Positions 45,049-53,596 of a stretch of DNA of 64,000 nt are shown piece by piece. The translations under genes and the position numbers were made by a program. The first letter of the stretch is position 1; each line of letters begins with the position of its first letter. This DNA is from Denitrificimonas caeni (GTDB lineage Bacteria > Pseudomonadota > Gammaproteobacteria > Pseudomonadales > Pseudomonadaceae): the NCBI RefSeq assembly GCF_905120345.1, contig NZ_CAJHOA010000003.1:186001-250000 (forward strand), read 5' to 3'. The notes beneath the pieces are model-generated. The model was not told where the DNA came from and ran no database searches. It was given only the letters and a program-made list of their open reading frames with translations.

Positions 45049-46199
45049 TGATGCGCCAAGAGCCAATAAAATTCGAAGCGTTCAGTGCTGGCGAATGGAT
45101 TCAACAGTATCAATACAAAAGCTTTGCACCAACACTGATCAATCGCGAATGGCTCTGGCAAGATCCGGTCATTAATACGCTGCTGGAAAAAGCTTCGCGC
45201 GCGCTAGCTGAGCTAGATGCCTTTACTTTGATCGTGCCGGATGTGGATTTGTTTATTCAGATGCACATCACTAAAGAGGCCAACACTTCCTCGCGTATTG
45301 AAGGCACGCAAACGCAGATGGATGAAGCCGTAATGGAAGCCGCCCAGCTTGCGCCAGAAAAGCGCGATGACTGGACTGAAGTGCGCAATTACGTGCAAGC
45401 CATCAACGATGCCATTGCCGAGCTGGAAACACTGCCGCTATCCAATCGACTGCTCAAACACACCCATGCAATCTTGATGCAGGGTGTGCGAGGTGAGAAC
45501 AAAACTCCCGGTGAGTTTCGTACCAGTCAGAACTGGATTGGTGGCAGTGGTTTAAACGATGCAGCTTTTGTCCCACCGCATCAGGATTTAGTGCTCGATT
45601 TAATGAGCGATTTAGAACAGTTCTGGCATAACGAAAACATCAATGTGCCGCAGTTGATTCGTATCGCCCTCAGCCATTATCAGTTTGAAACCATCCATCC
45701 GTTTTTAGATGGTAATGGCCGTATTGGTCGCCTGCTGATTACGCTGTATCTGGTCGATAAAGGCTTGCTGAGAAAACCATCGCTGTATTTATCTGACTTT
45801 TTTGAACGCAATCGCAGTAGCTACTACGACGCCTTGACCCGTGTGCGCGAATCGAATGACCTCATCCACTGGGTAAAGTTTTTCTTGTCTGCAGTGATTG
45901 AAACGGCTAGTAAGGGTAAAGAAACCTTCCAAAGTATTTTGCGGCTACGCCAAGAAATGGATACGTTAGTGCTTGGCATGGGGCGGCGCGCTGAAAATGC
46001 ACAACAGTTGCTGAGTCAGTTGTATAAGCGTCCCTCTACCACGGTGCACGATGTTTCTGAGTTGCTAGGCATAAGCTCTACAGCGGCAACAAACTTAATC
46101 AAACAGCTGCAGAGCGATGGCGTACTGCGTGAGATAACAGGCTATCAGCGTAACCGTGTGTATTTGTTCGAGCGTTATATCACGCTATTCGGTACATAA
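45048..46199 (+). CDS. Fic-domain protein inside the type I RM operon
   Basis: A 383-residue Fic protein. The N-terminal inhibitory helix motif SSRIEG (the [S/T]xxxE[G/N] form) comes before the Fic core, so it is class II. The active-site loop HPFLDGNGRIGRLL is complete, so the protein should be able to transfer AMP or a similar group when released from inhibition. The C-terminal winged helix (VHDVSELLGISSTAATNLIK) could bind DNA. The start overlaps the hsdS stop. ATG 45051 is an alternative. The target is unknown. It may modulate the RM complex or act as a back-up toxin. Confidence 0.93.
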   Translation: MMRQEPIKFEAFSAGEWIQQYQYKSFAPTLINREWLWQDPVINTLLEKASRALAELDAFTLIVPDVDLFIQMHITKEANTSSRIEGTQTQMDEAVMEAAQLAPEKRDDWTEVRNYVQAINDAIAELETLPLSNRLLKHTHAILMQGVRGENKTPGEFRTSQNWIGGSGLNDAAFVPPHQDLVLDLMSDLEQFWHNENINVPQLIRIALSHYQFETIHPFLDGNGRIGRLLITLYLVDKGLLRKPSLYLSDFFERNRSSYYDALTRVRESNDLIHWVKFFLSAVIETASKGKETFQSILRLRQEMDTLVLGMGRRAENAQQLLSQLYKRPSTTVHDVSELLGISSTAATNLIKQLQSDGVLREITGYQRNRVYLFERYITLFGT

Positions 46200-46206
46200 G
46201 CTTGGG

Positions 46207-46300
46207 TATGGTTTTTCTTATCCCGCTTTAACCACCCTAAAGTTGGATATGGTTTTTCTTATTCCACTTTAGCCTTCTTAAAGTTGGATATGATTATTTA
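46207..46300 (+). repeat. 41-bp tandem repeat before hsdR
   Basis: Two full copies and a partial third (starting at 46207, 46248 and 46289) of a 41-bp unit containing TATGGTTTTTCTTAT and AAAGTTGGATATG. Within each junction AAAGTTGGATA and TATTCCACTTT form an imperfect inverted repeat. It lies in the only real gap of the RM operon and probably controls hsdR separately. Confidence 0.75.
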
Positions 46301-46353
46301 TATGTAAGACGCAGCGGGTTTTCTTACACAAGGATTTTTAAAGGACTAATTAA

Positions 46354-48870
46354 ATGGCTATGAACGAAGCCGATACGCGCGCGAACTTAATTGACCCCAA
46401 ACTGATTGCTGCAGGCTGGGGGCAAATTGAGCACAGCTTTATTCGTCGTGAAGTGAACATCACTCAAGGCCGAATTATCGGCGGCGGTAAGCGCAGCAGT
46501 CCGGTTATTAGCGATTATGTGTTGGAGTACAAAGGCCATAAGCTGGCTGCCGTTGAAGCTAAAAAAGAAAGCCTCAGCTACACCGAAGGCGTGCGCCAAG
46601 CGAAGGATTACGCCAGTCGCTTACAGTGCCGTATCGGTTATGCAACCAATGGCCATCTGATTTACCAAGTGGATATGCTGAGTGGTAAAGAAGAACTGGT
46701 TGATCAGTTCCTGAGCCCAGAAGCCTTGTGGCAGCTCACGTTTGCTGAGCTAGATGCCCAAGTACCTGATTACGCTGCAGTATGGCGCGAGCGATTTGCT
46801 AAGATTCCGTTTGAAGTCAAAGGTGACTGGCAGCCGCGTTATTATCAAGAAAATGCGATTCGCAACACCCTTGAGGCCATTGCGCAGGGTAAGCAACGCA
46901 TCTTGCTCACTTTGGCCACGGGCACTGGTAAAACCTGTATTGCCTTTCAGACCGCTTGGAAGTTATTTAATAGCCGTTGGAGTTTGAACGCACAGAAAGA
47001 CCCCGATGCAGCGCAAAAACGCCCGCGTATTTTATTTCTTGCTGACCGCAATATCTTAGCCAATCAAGCCTTTAATGATTTCAGCGCCTTTGGCGAAGAT
47101 GCGCTGGTGCGTATTGATCCCAGCGAAATTAAAAAGAAAGGTACAGTACCGAAAAACGCCAGCGTGTTTTTTACCATCTTCCAAACCTTTATGAGTGGCG
47201 GGCAAAACGAAGCGGGTGAAGATACACCGTACTTTGGTGACTACCCACAAGACTTTTTCGATCTGATTATTATTGATGAGTGTCACCGCGGTGGAGCCAA
47301 TGATGAAAGTTCGTGGCGCGATATTCTTGATTACTTTGCACCTGCGGTACAGCTGGGTTTAACCGCTACGCCTAAGCGTACTGGCAACACGGATACCTAT
47401 AATTATTTCGGTGAGCCGGTGTACAGCTACACCCTCAAAGAAGGGATTAACGATGGGTTTTTAACGCCGTTTAAATTGATACCCATTGTTGGCACCATGG
47501 ATGAGTACGTTTATACGCCAGGCGATGGCGAAGTCATTAAGGGCGATCCAGAGCCAGGTCGAGTGTATAAAGAGGGCGACTTTAACCGGGTTATTACCAT
47601 CCCAGCGCGTGAAGAAAAGCGTGTGCGTTATTGGATGGATATGTTTAATCCTAAAGAGAAAACCCTCGTCTTTTGCGCCACGCAAGAACATGCAGGCATG
47701 GTGCGTGATTATGTTAACCAGTACGCCGTTGAAAAGGGTTGGACGAGCAACAGCAACTACTGTGTGCGTGTTACCGCCAATGATGGTGCAGCCGGTGATA
47801 ATGATCTCAAGACCTTTCAGGACAACGAGAAAACCATTCCGACGATACTGACCACATCACGCAAGCTGTCTACAGGTGTCGATGCGCGTAACGTACGCAA
47901 TATCGTCTTAATGCGTCCGTGCAACAATATGATCGAGTTCAAGCAGATCATTGGCCGTGGCACGCGCATGTATGACGGTAAGGATTACTTCACCGTCTAT
48001 GACTTTGTAAAAGCCCATTACAATTTTGCTGATCCAGAGTGGGACGGTGATCCGTTAGAGCCAGAAACCTGTAAGACGTGTAATAACAAACCTTGTAGCT
48101 GCCTTAAAGAGCCTTGTGAACAGTGCGGATTTCACCCATGCAATTGCCCTAAGCTTTGCGTTGTATGCAGTGCCGAGCCTTGTGAGTGCGAAGAGGGGGC
48201 TTGCCAAGTCTGTGGTGAGTCACCTTGTTTATGCAAACAAGACGCTTGTGCAGACTGTGGTATGCAGTCGTGTGAGTGCGCGCGTGCAGAAAAAATCATT
48301 ATTAAATTAAGTGACGGAAAAACCAGACAGATCAAACATATCTCGTCGGCCATGTATTGGAGCCCTGACGGTAAGCCGATTACTGCGAAAGAGTTTATTG
48401 AACGGATGTTTGGTGACTTGCCGCAGTTCTTTACCGATGAATATCAGCTGCGTGCAATATGGAGCGATCCAACCACACGCGAAAAGCTGCTGGAAGACTT
48501 ATCAGAAGCAGGCTATGACGATGAGAAGCTGGACAGCATGAAAGAGCTGATTGATGCCAGAGATAGCGATGTGTATGACGTGCTGGCGTATGTCGCTTAT
48601 ACGGCTGAAACCCGTACCCGCAGCGAGCGTGCGCAGCGTGCTAAGCCGCTTATTAAGAAAGCCTTTGCCAACTATAAACAACATGAGTTTGTGGACTTTA
48701 TTCTAGATAAGTACGTTGCCGATGGCGTAAACGAGTTGGCTGCTAAAAAAATGCGCAGTCTGATTGAGCTGAAATACAACACCATCAGTGATGCTGCAAG
48801 CGAGCTCGGTTCAACGGCTGTTATTCGTGAAACCTTTATTGGTTTTCAGCAGTATTTGTATAGTGAGTAG
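46354..48870 (+). CDS. hsdR: Type I restriction subunit HsdR with cysteine-rich repeat insert
   Basis: DNA translocase and endonuclease subunit, 838 residues. The PDDEXK nuclease is near the N-terminus (SDYVLEYKGHKLAAVEAKKE). SF2 motor motifs: LATGTGKTCIAFQ, IIIDECHRGG, GLTATPKRT and QIIGRGTRMYDGKDYF. An unusual stretch at residues 573-642 contains five copies of C-x2-C-x4-C-x-C. The C-terminal HsdM/S-interaction region follows. ATG 46354 gives MAMNEADTRANLIDP. An ATG two codons later (46360) is an alternative. With hsdM and hsdS it forms a complete, apparently functional type I system. Confidence 0.95.
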   Translation: MAMNEADTRANLIDPKLIAAGWGQIEHSFIRREVNITQGRIIGGGKRSSPVISDYVLEYKGHKLAAVEAKKESLSYTEGVRQAKDYASRLQCRIGYATNGHLIYQVDMLSGKEELVDQFLSPEALWQLTFAELDAQVPDYAAVWRERFAKIPFEVKGDWQPRYYQENAIRNTLEAIAQGKQRILLTLATGTGKTCIAFQTAWKLFNSRWSLNAQKDPDAAQKRPRILFLADRNILANQAFNDFSAFGEDALVRIDPSEIKKKGTVPKNASVFFTIFQTFMSGGQNEAGEDTPYFGDYPQDFFDLIIIDECHRGGANDESSWRDILDYFAPAVQLGLTATPKRTGNTDTYNYFGEPVYSYTLKEGINDGFLTPFKLIPIVGTMDEYVYTPGDGEVIKGDPEPGRVYKEGDFNRVITIPAREEKRVRYWMDMFNPKEKTLVFCATQEHAGMVRDYVNQYAVEKGWTSNSNYCVRVTANDGAAGDNDLKTFQDNEKTIPTILTTSRKLSTGVDARNVRNIVLMRPCNNMIEFKQIIGRGTRMYDGKDYFTVYDFVKAHYNFADPEWDGDPLEPETCKTCNNKPCSCLKEPCEQCGFHPCNCPKLCVVCSAEPCECEEGACQVCGESPCLCKQDACADCGMQSCECARAEKIIIKLSDGKTRQIKHISSAMYWSPDGKPITAKEFIERMFGDLPQFFTDEYQLRAIWSDPTTREKLLEDLSEAGYDDEKLDSMKELIDARDSDVYDVLAYVAYTAETRTRSERAQRAKPLIKKAFANYKQHEFVDFILDKYVADGVNELAAKKMRSLIELKYNTISDAASELGSTAVIRETFIGFQQYLYSE
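48070..48279 (+). repeat. Five tandem CxxCx4CxC units inside hsdR
   Basis: Units CKTCNNKPCSC, CEQCGFHPCNC, CVVCSAEPCEC, CQVCGESPCLC and CADCGMQSCEC are separated by three or four mostly charged residues. That gives 20 cysteines in 70 residues, suitable for a row of zinc or iron-sulfur sites. The insert lies after the motor core. Confidence 0.9.
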
Positions 48871-48910
48871 GTTGTAAGCCTTTTTAATAACTAGGGATTT
48901 GGAATTGATC

Positions 48911-49282
48911 ATGGCAGAAATAATGACTAAGGCTGAAATACATGACTTCGGTATTGAGGTGGTGGTTGGTTATCTGCAGGGTGAGGGGTATGAGATCGTA
49001 GGGGGTAACGCCGACTTATCTATGAACCCTCAAATCGTTGCAAAGAAAGAAGGGCAGCTACAGTTTATAGTTGTTCGGACTGACTGCTATCCCGCAAAGG
49101 GCATCCTAGATGCTTCAAGCAAGGCACTATGTATTAAGCATGCTTTAGGGGCTGATGCAGTTTGCTATTTTGCTAGCGTGGGTATTGCTAATGCGTCAGG
49201 TGCAGATGATGCTGAAATGTCTCTGCCGGTAAAAGGCGCTGGCTTCCATATCTCATTTAGTGGTTTAGAGCGTTTTAGCTGA
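48911..49282 (+). CDS. Unknown protein after hsdR
   Basis: A 123-residue protein from ATG 48911, 40 bp after hsdR and probably in its transcript. The N-terminal half (FGIEVVVGYLQGEGYEIVGG, then QIVAKKEGQLQFIVVRTDCY) has alternating beta/alpha character that faintly recalls nuclease-like folds, but I see no full catalytic motif. Its position suggests an accessory to the RM system. Confidence 0.7.
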   Translation: MAEIMTKAEIHDFGIEVVVGYLQGEGYEIVGGNADLSMNPQIVAKKEGQLQFIVVRTDCYPAKGILDASSKALCIKHALGADAVCYFASVGIANASGADDAEMSLPVKGAGFHISFSGLERFS

Positions 49283-49353
49283 TGCCAGTCTCAATGAAAT
49301 AGTGCACTGAAGCAAATCCCGGAAGATGGGTAAGGTTGGTAGCGGCTGCATTA

Positions 49354-49755
49354 TCATAATGATGTGCGCTTTGCAATTTCACCGACAAGCTTCGTGCGAA
49401 CATTACTCTCCCAGTCACGTACCCATAACTCTACGTATGCCTTGGTGTCTTCTACGCTCATTAGTGGATCAAAATCGTTAATTGAAAAGGCTATCATATT
49501 AATATTTAGCTCCACTGCCTCGATAAAACTCCCGCTTAGTATTGTGTACCAGTCAAGCTCCCATGAATGATCAACAAAATAATTATAGACTGAGTCAGAC
49601 TCTATGTAAGGTCTGAATTCAAAGGGGTCATTGCTTTCCAGCAAGTACTCAGCGGCTGCGTTGATTACCAGACGAGTGAACTCATTCGTATCCTTGGAGG
49701 CCCAGTCTGTTATTCCGAGATCATTAAGTAGTTGAAGGCTTTCACTTAGCTTCAT
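49354..49755 (-). CDS. Unknown protein, minus strand
   Basis: A 133-residue acidic protein (MKLSESLQLLNDLGITDW, EYLLESNDPFEFRPYI, LWVRDWESNVRTKLVGEIAK). It is encoded against the direction of the element's other genes. No family recognised. The ATG at 49755 is preceded on its strand by GAGGATGCCC. It may be an immunity-like or cargo protein. Confidence 0.65.
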   Translation of the reverse strand: MKLSESLQLLNDLGITDWASKDTNEFTRLVINAAAEYLLESNDPFEFRPYIESDSVYNYFVDHSWELDWYTILSGSFIEAVELNINMIAFSINDFDPLMSVEDTKAYVELWVRDWESNVRTKLVGEIAKRTSL

Positions 49756-49788
49756 TGGGCATCCTCAACATGGTGTGCAGTAGGGTCT

Positions 49789-50076
49789 ATGGGGAAAAAC
49801 TGGAAGGCAATAAAAAAGGGTTGCCAGAGTAGCCTGCTTGCGTCGAGACAAAGGGTTATGTCGGCTGCATGGGGTTCAGGAGTTAGCGCTAGTGATGTTG
49901 AGCGTATTTGGTTAGAGCACAAAAAGCTAGCAGTAGCTTTAAGAGCGAGAGCATCGATACAAGTCACCAACTGTGATGACGCTGGATGCTGGAATAATCA
50001 TAGATACAGTCGTGTTGCAGGAACTGCTTATATTCGCCAAGACAGTCGAGAGTATCACGACATTAGCGGCGGGTAG
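49789..50076 (+). CDS. Small unknown protein with C..GCW motif
   Basis: A 95-residue protein: a basic, helical N-terminal half, then NCDDAGCWNNHRYSRVAGTA and IRQDSREYHDISGG. The C-x3-GCW...RY pattern resembles a short conserved tail found in several small, uncharacterised pseudomonad proteins. The final cysteine usual in that pattern appears replaced, so it may be decaying. It is divergent from the minus-strand gene. Confidence 0.5.
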   Translation: MGKNWKAIKKGCQSSLLASRQRVMSAAWGSGVSASDVERIWLEHKKLAVALRARASIQVTNCDDAGCWNNHRYSRVAGTAYIRQDSREYHDISGG

Positions 50077-50119
50077 ATGGATGGTGAAAGCTGTCTAGCA
50101 GGATTCTCTGTATAGCCCA

Positions 50120-50132
50120 GTGTCTAGTCTAG
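50120..50132 (+). repeat. Right-end copy of the TGTCTAGTCTAG repeat
   Basis: GTGTCTAGTCTAG is identical to 36339-36351. It is 75 bp inside the right att site. It is a possible integrase arm site. Confidence 0.6.
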
Positions 50133-50149
50133 AAAAAAACAAACACTTG

Positions 50150-50188
50150 GTATTAAAAAAGGCTTACGCCGGTCTGACGTAAGCCTTT
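50150..50188 (-). terminator. Terminator of tRNA-Pro supplied by the element
   Basis: On the minus strand, arms 50178-50188 and 50158-50168 form a perfect 11-bp stem (AAAGGCTTACG) with a 9-base loop followed by seven T. It is the same layout as the displaced terminator at 36107-36143 but a different sequence. Confidence 0.85.
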
Positions 50189-50206
50189 GGTTTTACTAGG
50201 GTAATT

Positions 50207-50283
50207 TGGTCGGGACGGAAAGATTCGAACTTTCGACCCCTAGCACCCCATGCTAGTGCGCTACCAGGCTGCGCTACGCCCCG
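50207..50283 (-). tRNA. tRNA-Pro (anticodon GGG), element integration site
   Basis: A 77-nt cloverleaf: acceptor CGGGGCG/CGTCCCG, anticodon stem CTAGC/GCTAG with loop ATGGGGT, T-arm GAAAG-TTCGAAT-CTTTC, encoded CCA. The last 48 bases are the right copy of the att repeat (50207-50254), so the element restores the tRNA gene. Confidence 0.96.
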
Positions 50284-50385
50284 ACGGTGTTTTCATGCTG
50301 TGGCTGAAAACGAAGCAAACTATACCCTAAGCGTTTGAATTCTGGAAGGTTATTGGCGAAAATTGTTTATCAATAGTGTTATTGA

Positions 50386-50733
50386 TTACTTTTTAAGCCA
50401 TTTTCCGTTCAATTGGATATATTGACCAGGCTGCGTTTTCTCCAGCGCTTTCTTACCGGCCATGGTTTCGACGTCAGACAGCTGAATGTTGTTGTCCTTT
50501 GCTAAGCGTTGGTATTCCGCACGGCGGGCATCATTAATCAGGCGAGCAACTTCAGCGGCGTTACCTTGTGCTTGTACCACGCCTAAGTAGCCATTGGGCT
50601 GTTCACCGAGTAACCCTGCTGCTTTGGCTGGGCTGAGATTACTCATGGCGTCGTTTAGATCCATGGCGAACACTGCTGTACTAAGGAGGCTGCTGGCCAA
50701 TAACAAAGGCATTAAAAATTTACGAAAAGTCAT
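50386..50733 (-). CDS. ydbL: YdbL family periplasmic protein (DUF1318)
   Basis: A 115-residue protein from ATG 50733, with AAGGAG upstream. A signal peptide covers about the first 23 residues (ends STAVFA). The mature part has NDARRAEYQRLAKDNNIQLS and GQYIQLNGKW, typical of DUF1318. It is the third gene of ydbH-ynbE-ydbL. In E. coli YdbL acts as a chaperone-like partner of the YdbH-YnbE lipid-transport bridge. Confidence 0.9.
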   Translation of the reverse strand: MTFRKFLMPLLLASSLLSTAVFAMDLNDAMSNLSPAKAAGLLGEQPNGYLGVVQAQGNAAEVARLINDARRAEYQRLAKDNNIQLSDVETMAGKKALEKTQPGQYIQLNGKWLKK

Positions 50734-50743
50734 ACTGTGCTCC

Positions 50744-50935
50744 TTAGAATAAGCCACTGGATTCATCGAAAAGACTATCAAGTTCTTTATCAACCTTGAT
50801 ATAGATTTGGTGCTCAATCTTTACGTTGAGATTAATATTGATCGGTTCATTGGGCATGGCTAATTGCACGGTTGGGGTGCAAGCAGTGCTAAATAAAGCG
50901 AGTACAAAAACACTTAAAAATAGGCTTGTTCGCAT
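50744..50935 (-). CDS. ynbE: YnbE family outer-membrane lipoprotein
   Basis: A 63-residue lipoprotein. The lipobox is FSTAC (Cys19), followed by QLAMPNEPININLNVKIEHQ and a short tail, the whole of a YnbE protein. In E. coli it joins the C-terminus of YdbH to complete the periplasm-spanning bridge. It lies between ydbH and ydbL. Confidence 0.93.
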   Translation of the reverse strand: MRTSLFLSVFVLALFSTACTPTVQLAMPNEPININLNVKIEHQIYIKVDKELDSLFDESSGLF

Positions 50936-50949
50936 AGATGCCTCCTAAA

Positions 50950-53088
50950 TTAACGTTTTTCGAGGCGCTCTCGAACACGTTTTTGAATAATCTCGCTGAC
51001 TTGACCGCTCAGCTGAATGCTAGCCAGTAAGGCGGGAATGTCTTCTTCTAAATTAATGTTTAAATGAATGGGACGTCCTTTTTCAACACCTGGATTTTGC
51101 CCCTCTAAACGAACATTGAGTAACAGCTTACCGGATTGATCATAACTTAATCCGCTACTTAACAGACTGAAGTGGAAATCTTCCAAAGCGTCAGCCACTA
51201 AACGCATCGCCGGGTTACTTTGTCCTAGAGCGTGAATCTTCTCCGATTGAAACTGTAGAACACCGGGTTGTCGCGCCTTTAATTGGCCCGCTTCGATGTA
51301 GAACTCGCCGCTCGCAAAGTGAATCGGTAGCTGACCATCGATGGTAGCGTTACCGGCCAAGCCTTCTGCAGGATAGACCTTGAGCAGCTCTTGCAGTTCC
51401 AAGCCTTGCACCTGTAGCGGTAAGGTTTGCGGCTGTTGCAGGTCAAATTTTTGCGTCTCGAGCCAAACGCTACCATTGAGTAGATTGGCTTGCACTCTTT
51501 GCCAGTCGGCTACGCCTTCTAAAAGATTATCGAGCTTAGCTTGGTAATGCGCATTTTTAATCTGAATCTGCCCTAAAAGAATGCCTGGATTAAGCTGCTC
51601 AATCGTTAAGTTAGGGATGCCAAGCTTAAGTGTCTGCCCAGAGAGTTGGCCGCTGAATTGAAACTCAAGATTTTTCATTTCGCTACGATTGACAATGCCG
51701 CTCAGTCCACTGGCGCTGCCATTGATCGAGACTTTGAGTGGGCCAGTATTAGGTACGGTGAAATCGATTTGACTGCGCAAACGGCCGCTATTAAAAGAAA
51801 TCAGTTCAGGCCAATCTTTCAAGGTTGTTTGTAGAGGGTTACCGGCTTTAAAGAACACTTCTTTTAGCGTAGCGCTGCCTTGTATCGAGTGCTCTAGTAG
51901 ACGAATCTTGCTGGCCAGACTCAGCCCCTGTTGGCCGGTTAGATCGCCGGTTAATTCGAGTTGCGGTAATTGACCGCTCAGTGTGCCGTTGAAATCCCAG
52001 TCTTGTGTGTGCAGTTGCTCTGCGCTGAGTTGTTCGATATGCGCTTTGAGTGGGCTGTGCACTTGTAGCTGTTCCGGTGCACTGCTACGACCTTGTATCG
52101 TCGAGCCTGCGAGCTGCACTGTTACTTTTTGTGCCTGAACGATATCAGGCAATTGTAGCTTATGGATCTCTAGACTCGATTGCTTGTTGAGGCTAACGGT
52201 GAATTTTTCAGCATCGGCATGCGCGGTAAAGTAAGCGCGTACCTGCAGTTGTTTAGCACGTACGGCAGGCAGCGTTAATGCATCGAGCTGGATAAAAAGT
52301 TGTGCATTTTTTAGCGTCCCTTGCCATTCGGGTATTTGCTGTAGATCCAAAATACCGTTGAGTTGAAAACGCATGGGGCCTTCGCTGTGTAGATCAACTG
52401 TCAGTCGTTGCTGGCCGTTAGCTGTATCTTGATGGTCTGGGTGGGTGGTGATTTGCGCGCTGAGTTGTGTTGGCTGGAACTCAGTAGGGATGCTGTCTAG
52501 CCAAGCGCCTTGCGGATCTTTTAAGGTGAGCTGGCTGTGAATAAATGTAGGCTGCCAGAGCAAGCCTTGGGCGCTGGCTTGTAGATTGAGCGCGCCTTGT
52601 AAGTGGCCAAGTCCAGGTAGGTTGGCGTCAATGTTTTGCAGTTCAATATGCTGTGGTAACCATTTGAGTAACGCTTCAGGCATGGCCTGGTTAGCGCTAT
52701 CGGTAGCTGTTTGAGCACCGCTTAAAGGCCAGTACAGCTGTAAACGTGATGCTTGTAAGCGCTGAATTGGGAAGGTTTGCCAAGCCCAGTTAAGGCGCAG
52801 ATTGTCGATTTGCAGTTGATAGGGCGGTCCATCATCGCTGGGAAGCGTCAGTTGCAGTTGGGAGACACTAAAGCCATTGCGCTGCCACTCTGGGTTGTGC
52901 CAATCAAAATCAATGCCTTGTTGTTGCAATAACCAAGGTAGTGCGTGCGGTAGAGCGAGCACTGCGGCAATCAGTAGTAAAACAATGAGCAAGCCAACAC
53001 GCAGTACACGCCCAAGCCATGATGGTTTGGGCGTGGTGGTTGGCGGCTTACTGACCGCTGTACTCACAGCCACTGGTGCAGGTTTCAT
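50950..53088 (-). CDS. ydbH: AsmA-like intermembrane phospholipid transporter YdbH
   Basis: A 712-residue protein with one N-terminal membrane anchor (about 26-48) and a long, beta-rich periplasmic body of repeated strands. In E. coli YdbH works in parallel with TamB and YhdP to carry phospholipid to the outer membrane. The C-terminus, [20 protein letters not shown] then [19 protein letters not shown], contains the helical tail. Its first 41 bp overlap queD. Confidence 0.9.
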   Translation of the reverse strand: MKPAPVAVSTAVSKPPTTTPKPSWLGRVLRVGLLIVLLLIAAVLALPHALPWLLQQQGIDFDWHNPEWQRNGFSVSQLQLTLPSDDGPPYQLQIDNLRLNWAWQTFPIQRLQASRLQLYWPLSGAQTATDSANQAMPEALLKWLPQHIELQNIDANLPGLGHLQGALNLQASAQGLLWQPTFIHSQLTLKDPQGAWLDSIPTEFQPTQLSAQITTHPDHQDTANGQQRLTVDLHSEGPMRFQLNGILDLQQIPEWQGTLKNAQLFIQLDALTLPAVRAKQLQVRAYFTAHADAEKFTVSLNKQSSLEIHKLQLPDIVQAQKVTVQLAGSTIQGRSSAPEQLQVHSPLKAHIEQLSAEQLHTQDWDFNGTLSGQLPQLELTGDLTGQQGLSLASKIRLLEHSIQGSATLKEVFFKAGNPLQTTLKDWPELISFNSGRLRSQIDFTVPNTGPLKVSINGSASGLSGIVNRSEMKNLEFQFSGQLSGQTLKLGIPNLTIEQLNPGILLGQIQIKNAHYQAKLDNLLEGVADWQRVQANLLNGSVWLETQKFDLQQPQTLPLQVQGLELQELLKVYPAEGLAGNATIDGQLPIHFASGEFYIEAGQLKARQPGVLQFQSEKIHALGQSNPAMRLVADALEDFHFSLLSSGLSYDQSGKLLLNVRLEGQNPGVEKGRPIHLNINLEEDIPALLASIQLSGQVSEIIQKRVRERLEKR

Positions 53089-53425
53089 GGATACGTACCC
53101 GTGATAGTTCGGGAATAAGCGGTTTCATTTGCTGCCAAATCCAGACCGCCATGTTTTCACTGGTGGGGTTTTCTAAGCCGGGAATATCATTCAGATAGTT
53201 GTGATCCAAACGTTCATAGGTCGGCTTAAATAACGCTTTGATTTCACTAAAGTCGCGAATCCAGCCGGTGTGGGGATCAACTTTGCCTTGCAGGTACAGC
53301 GCTACACGAAATGAGTGACCATGCAGACGGCCACATTTGTGTCCTTCAGGGACATGCGGTAAGCGGTGCGCTGATTCGAAAGTAAACTCTTTAAATATTT
53401 CCACTGGGGTGTCCGCAATAATCAA
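53048..53425 (-). CDS. queD: 6-carboxy-5,6,7,8-tetrahydropterin synthase QueD
   Basis: Converts 7,8-dihydroneopterin triphosphate to 6-carboxytetrahydropterin for queuosine synthesis. It has 125 residues. The zinc histidines lie in ESAHRL and [10 protein letters not shown], and the catalytic Cys in [11 protein letters not shown], with [12 protein letters not shown] at the C-terminus. A GTG at 53404 (MEIFKEF) would give the 118-residue length usual in pseudomonads and is a possible start. Confidence 0.94.
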   Translation of the reverse strand: MIIADTPVEIFKEFTFESAHRLPHVPEGHKCGRLHGHSFRVALYLQGKVDPHTGWIRDFSEIKALFKPTYERLDHNYLNDIPGLENPTSENMAVWIWQQMKPLIPELSRVRIHETCTSGCEYSGQ

Positions 53426-53550
53426 TTTTGATGAGTTCAGTTTAGCAGGTCTGCCTCGCTACAGGGCGTACGCTGGTTTGATTTCATTGCTCACTGACGA
53501 CTGTTTTTTAAGTTTCAGTTAAGTTGCCCTCTGTAGCTTATGCAGTGTAG

Positions 53551-53569
53551 ACACAAAATAACTTTGTGT
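53551..53569. promoter_or_regulatory. Inverted repeat before the PepSY/two-component operon
   Basis: ACACAAA and TTTGTGT around ATAAC, centred 37 bp upstream of the first PepSY gene. It is a candidate binding site for the response regulator encoded downstream (autoregulation), or a leader hairpin. Confidence 0.4.
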
Positions 53570-53596
53570 TGAACTACTTCGAAAGAGTAAATAATC

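Larger units (their letters stand above)
36152..50254. mobile_element. Integrated element in tRNA-Pro(GGG), about 14.1 kb
   Basis: Bounded by 48-bp near-identical direct repeats (47 of 48 match) made of the last 48 bases of tRNA-Pro, including CCA. The complete tRNA is regenerated at the right end. A tyrosine integrase gene lies 0.2 kb inside the left end. Contents: integrase, unknown gene, AlpA-type regulator, tiny membrane protein, primase, RepA-like helicase, three small unknown proteins, hsdM-hsdS-fic-hsdR, and three more unknown genes. There are no phage structural, packaging or conjugation genes. The replication module suggests a P4-like satellite or other autonomously replicating island. 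Confidence 0.88.

Noticed and set aside
46207-46300. CRISPR array
   Set aside because: The repeats are directly adjacent with no unique spacers, and no cas genes exist in the window.
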